Shown: positions 60,650 to 64,000 of the stretch, piece by piece
Position numbering within the stretch: position 1 is the first letter of the stretch
How the letters are laid out: each line of letters opens with the position of its first letter
NCBI GenBank assembly: GCA_014871385.1
Contig: CM026423.1
Span: 6,238,967 to 6,302,966, forward strand
Origin: Ceratodon purpureus
Lineage: Eukaryota; Streptophyta; Bryopsida; Pseudoditrichales; Ditrichaceae
Length of the DNA stretch: 64,000 nucleotides
Direction of reading: 5' to 3'
The notes under the pieces: model-generated
Databases searched by the model: none
What the model saw: only the letters and a program-made list of their open reading frames with translations
What the model was told of the DNA's origin: nothing
Translations under genes and position numbers: made by a program

Positions 60650-63600
60650 AGTAGCAAACAAAGGTATAATAAAATGCTGCTGAACGAAACGTAGCTAAAG
60701 CAACCCAGCTCCCTTGAATTGTTTGTACAGTAAAAATAATGCCGAACTTCAGAATCACTGAAGTGCATCTTGAGTGCAAAATTATCGGCTGACAAGTAGG
60801 AGTCTGCACTGTTTCTACAAGAAAAATGGAAACAAAACCAAATGGAAGGCGTTTCTCGCACTCTGTACACCTAAACAGCTTCTTTCCGTGCTTGGGCAAC
60901 ACACGGTCCTGATCCATTCACGTTGTTTCCATTGTACGTTGATTACACGTTCCTGCACAGTTGCACACGTGAATTCAGTAAGCTACACCTTGTTCAAGTG
61001 ACTCTGTTTCAACATAAACAGCATAGAGAGCTCAGGATAGAACACAATGTTGATTGGGAATAATAGACACTTGCCTGCATTAAATTCGCTGGAGAAGGCC
61101 CCACATTCTGCTCGACCGCTTCAAGAGACACAGGTTCCCAGAATTCTGAAATTACATCTCTCAACCTACATTAAACTAAAAGATGACTAACAGGTGCACC
61201 AGAACTTGGGCATCTATTGCTGTTGCATGTCTAATCAAATAGATTTTTTTAGTGATTAGATAGCTATGTGTCAGAAAATTAGGCTACTGAATGATGAAGG
61301 ATTACATATACTGTTCACCAGTATTTAGCCTTTTAAAAGAGTCTCCATGATCACCTTGAAGCTGGCGCGCTGTATGATAGCAAAGCCCCTGAAAATTTCG
61401 ATCCCTTGGGAATACCATTCTGTAGGAGAATCATGACAAGGTGAGAAAGACAGATATGTTTTTATCTACAAATTGGAAAAAGGTTTAAATATGTATCATT
61501 CTAATATTTTCACTTTCAAAGCCCTGAAGGGCAAATTAGGAGAAAGACTTCAGATTTACAACTTACCGTTTCCACAGTTGGAAATGTAATGTGGTTTCGT
61601 TCCGGAGTCAGCAACACTGGGTCAAGTATGTGTTGACTGAAAATGCACAAGGAAGGAGTTAGGTTCCGCATACTTGGCTGCCTCATCTAGTACGAAAGGC
61701 GAGAAAACCGGATTCAAACTTTCAACAAGCAGGTACTGACTGGGAAAAACTCTAAGAAGGTAGTAGCTGGCCAGGAGAGACTAAGAGTTGAAACAAAAGC
61801 ATCAATGCATGGAAAAAACAAAAAATCTCAAGTGCACAAATCACAAATGTTAGAATATGAGTTTAGACTTAAGGCAAAGTTATGAAATACGAACCCACAA
61901 TACATGACACTTTTGCCACCTTCAAGCCGCCACAGTTGAGTCCGGCATATTCTGAGATTCACGAACAATAGAGCAAACGTTCAGTGTATAATTACCATCA
62001 TTAGCGAAAACTGTATTTACATTAACTGAGCATTTGCCCACATGGAAATTTACTGCACAAACTGCCGAAATCTCTGCAAACGTTCGGATGGTTGAGAAGG
62101 TGCGTACGGGGGCAAGCACTTCTCGTGCCATGCTACAGGGCACCGTCTGCATTTGATGAGGTATAAGGACGGATCTGTCTTGTCTTCATCCAAGTTGCAG
62201 CTTGCACACTTATGAAGTGGGCAGGTAAATGTTTCCAATTTCAGCTGGATGCGACATGCCAAATTGTTTTGTGCTGCTTCTGGAACAAGAAGCTTGGCCA
62301 CACAACTGGGGTGGTAAAATCTCTTGCACTGCTTTGCCCCACATACAAAGACCTGTATCAGAATAGAATCACAAAGTTAGTTTTAGTTGGAAGGGATACG
62401 CTTGGAGAGGCCATAATAATTTTGACAAAAGGACAATTTATGCACAAACAATTATAAAACTACCTGATTTTTATAGTAGAAAATATGCATGTGAAAAAGC
62501 TGTAACGGACAAAGGAAAACAAAGTAAGCTTTCACACCTCCTGAGAATCAGTTGAATCGGTTGGCACAGTTGAGTAACCAAGCTTCCCGCAAGCAAAGCA
62601 TTGGTGCTGCCCAGCCTCACAATTTGGGCACATCCAAGTCTGAACCTGCATTGAAGAAGAGAAAGGTGTAAGCTCAACACTGACACTAACCCGGGAAGAT
62701 GCTCAAGGCAGTACTCATACTGACAGTGAAGTACCTATTTGAATGAGACGACCTAGATCATCAAAGGCTGGTTGATGAATTTCATGTTTCAAACACAGAA
62801 TCTAGTAAAGTAGATCTCGACCATTTTCCAGGCATCTCCAGAGGGTATACAGACAATAAACATCACAACATACCAGAGTACTCAAATAACTGACAAGCAT
62901 AGTTCAACAAATACAGACAAGAACTTTGTTAGATCCATGATCTGGAACAAGAATTTCCTGCATGAAACACCGACTTTCCAGCAGCATACCGACAAGTGAA
63001 TAAGCTTACACTGACAGCTGCTCTTGTAAGGCGAAGAGTTGGACACTTATTTTGCCATCCAGAATCTATTGTCGGATGAAAGGATCGCATGCATGGACCA
63101 TCGCAACTGCATGATTACACAGATCAAGTTTGAAATACAGTAGCTCCATGAAACACACATTCAGTGGTCAACACTAGTCTTGATAGAGTATTTTTGGACA
63201 TTCGAAATACTTCATGCGTTACTAACTACGGGTGGACAACCACTTTTTTCCTTAGAAAGTAAAGAAACCGTACCAAAGGAGCCTTTCAGTATTCTCCACA
63301 CCATCATCACAAAACGCACAAACATCAGGCTCATCAACCCAATCGTCATCTCCCACGGTGAATTTATCGCTTCCCTTTCCCTTCCTGAGTGAGGTTCGAC
63401 GTGCTGGTCGTCCGGGTTTCTTCTTCTTCTGTTCTGGGGTCAGCCTCTTCGAAAGGGGAAGGTCTGCCTCAATTGAAAATTCAGCGAGGCTACGCATCCT
63501 GGGACCTTGAGAGCTTGATTCTCCCCTTACAATATCCCCCGCTGAGGTGGCATCTTCATGACTAGAATTCTCTATCTTGACAATGCTTAGTCCTTCACAC

Positions 63601-63848
63601 GCGGGGGTTTCTGAAACAGGTGAGCACTCCGTTTTCACACGCGGCCTTTTCTTGTCCGAATCAGGACCCTGGTTTCAAAGCAAATCTCAATGTTATTCAG
63701 TACTAGAATTGAACACTTGCGAAGAAAGACTACAGTGCTGTGAAGAAATCAAAGAACCTTCCAAGGCTCAGGTCTGACTTCCTGTACTCACCTTAGCAAC
63801 TTGTGATCCCAGCTTCTTAAAAAGATTTGGAAAGAATTGCGGTATGAT
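60650..63848 (-). CDS. EDM2-like PHD-finger protein (partial, 5' end outside window)
   Basis: Clear exons, right to left: 63792-63848, 63274-63668, 63010-63106, 62538-62645 and 62054-62352, with all phases fitting. Probable further exons are 61898-61951, 61567-61636, 61355-61419 and 61075-61145, then a last exon below about 60960. Encoded in order: IIPQFFPNLFKKLGSQVAK; a basic linker (KKKKPGRPARRTSLRKGKG); a first PHD, VCAFCDD...RLLCCDGPCMRSFHP; MCPNCEAGQHQCFACGKLGY; VCGAKQCKRFYHPSCVAKLL; CPLHKCASCN; CRRCPVAWHEKCLP; and a block ending LLTPERNHITFP. This multi-PHD layout is that of ENHANCED DOWNY MILDEW 2, a nuclear chromatin reader that controls poly(A) choice at transposon-containing introns. 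The 3' exons cannot be joined cleanly, and the methyltransferase-like C-terminal domain of EDM2 is not seen. Confidence 0.82.
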
Positions 63849-64000
63849 CTGCAAACAACAGAATCTCAGAGCAAGTTAACGGACAGATGCAACAACATAT
63901 AGTTGCTTTCCACCTTGAGAACCTAGAGCTAGAAGTGCCTCGTAGACGTCGAGACTAGTGGACAACTTGATGACGGAAGATGAGGATAGCAAGAAAGCAC
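63849..64000 (-). other. Upstream intron of the EDM2-like gene
   Basis: Ends in TTTGCAG just before the exon at 63848. No convincing exon in the remaining bases to the window edge. Confidence 0.4.

Overview
This is a nuclear segment from a land plant. The evidence is spliced genes with GT-AG introns and several plant-lineage families: a phytolongin, a TMM/PII-2-type LRR protein, an RKD-type RWP-RK factor, a family-1 pectate lyase-like protein and an EDM2-like PHD protein. The intergenic DNA is AT-rich. Several proteins diverge from the angiosperm versions I know, which may point to a non-flowering lineage such as a bryophyte or lycophyte. The sequence alone does not settle the species.

Layout, left to right. 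(1) 1-10 kb holds genes: the 3' end of a gene resembling TORTIFOLIA1/SPIRAL2 (+, cut by the window edge), a two-exon phytolongin (+) and an intronless secreted LRR protein (-). (2) About 11-39 kb has no confident gene. It is packed with short non-coding terminal-inverted-repeat (TIR) elements, LINE remnants, tandem repeats and three orphan exon-like fragments. Two TIR families stand out because they are bounded by TTAA. One is about 0.9 kb with ends TTAACCCCTAAA...TTTAGGGGTTAA (about ten copies or parts). The other is 0.3-0.45 kb with ends TTAAGGTAGnnnCACC... (four copies). (3) 39-46 kb is a multi-exon RKD/RWP-RK gene (+), with four CATGCA (RY) motifs packed into 30 bp about 2 kb upstream. (4) 46-50 kb is another repeat stretch with a 0.45 kb TIR element and a LINE tail. 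(5) 50.8-64 kb holds genes again: a five-exon pectate lyase-like gene (+), a four-exon SSU72 phosphatase gene (-), an intronless F-box gene (-) and the middle and 3' exons of an EDM2-like PHD gene (-, cut by the window edge).

The genes do not form a pathway, as expected for plant nuclear DNA. They cover microtubules, membrane traffic, cell-surface reception, transcription control, cell-wall pectin, Pol II CTD dephosphorylation, ubiquitin targeting and chromatin. Exon boundaries were read by eye from splice consensus and reading-frame phase. They are firm for SSU72 and the pectate lyase, good for most RKD exons, and uncertain at the 3' end of the EDM2-like gene. No rRNA gene, tRNA gene or CRISPR array was recognised, and no complete transposase was seen.
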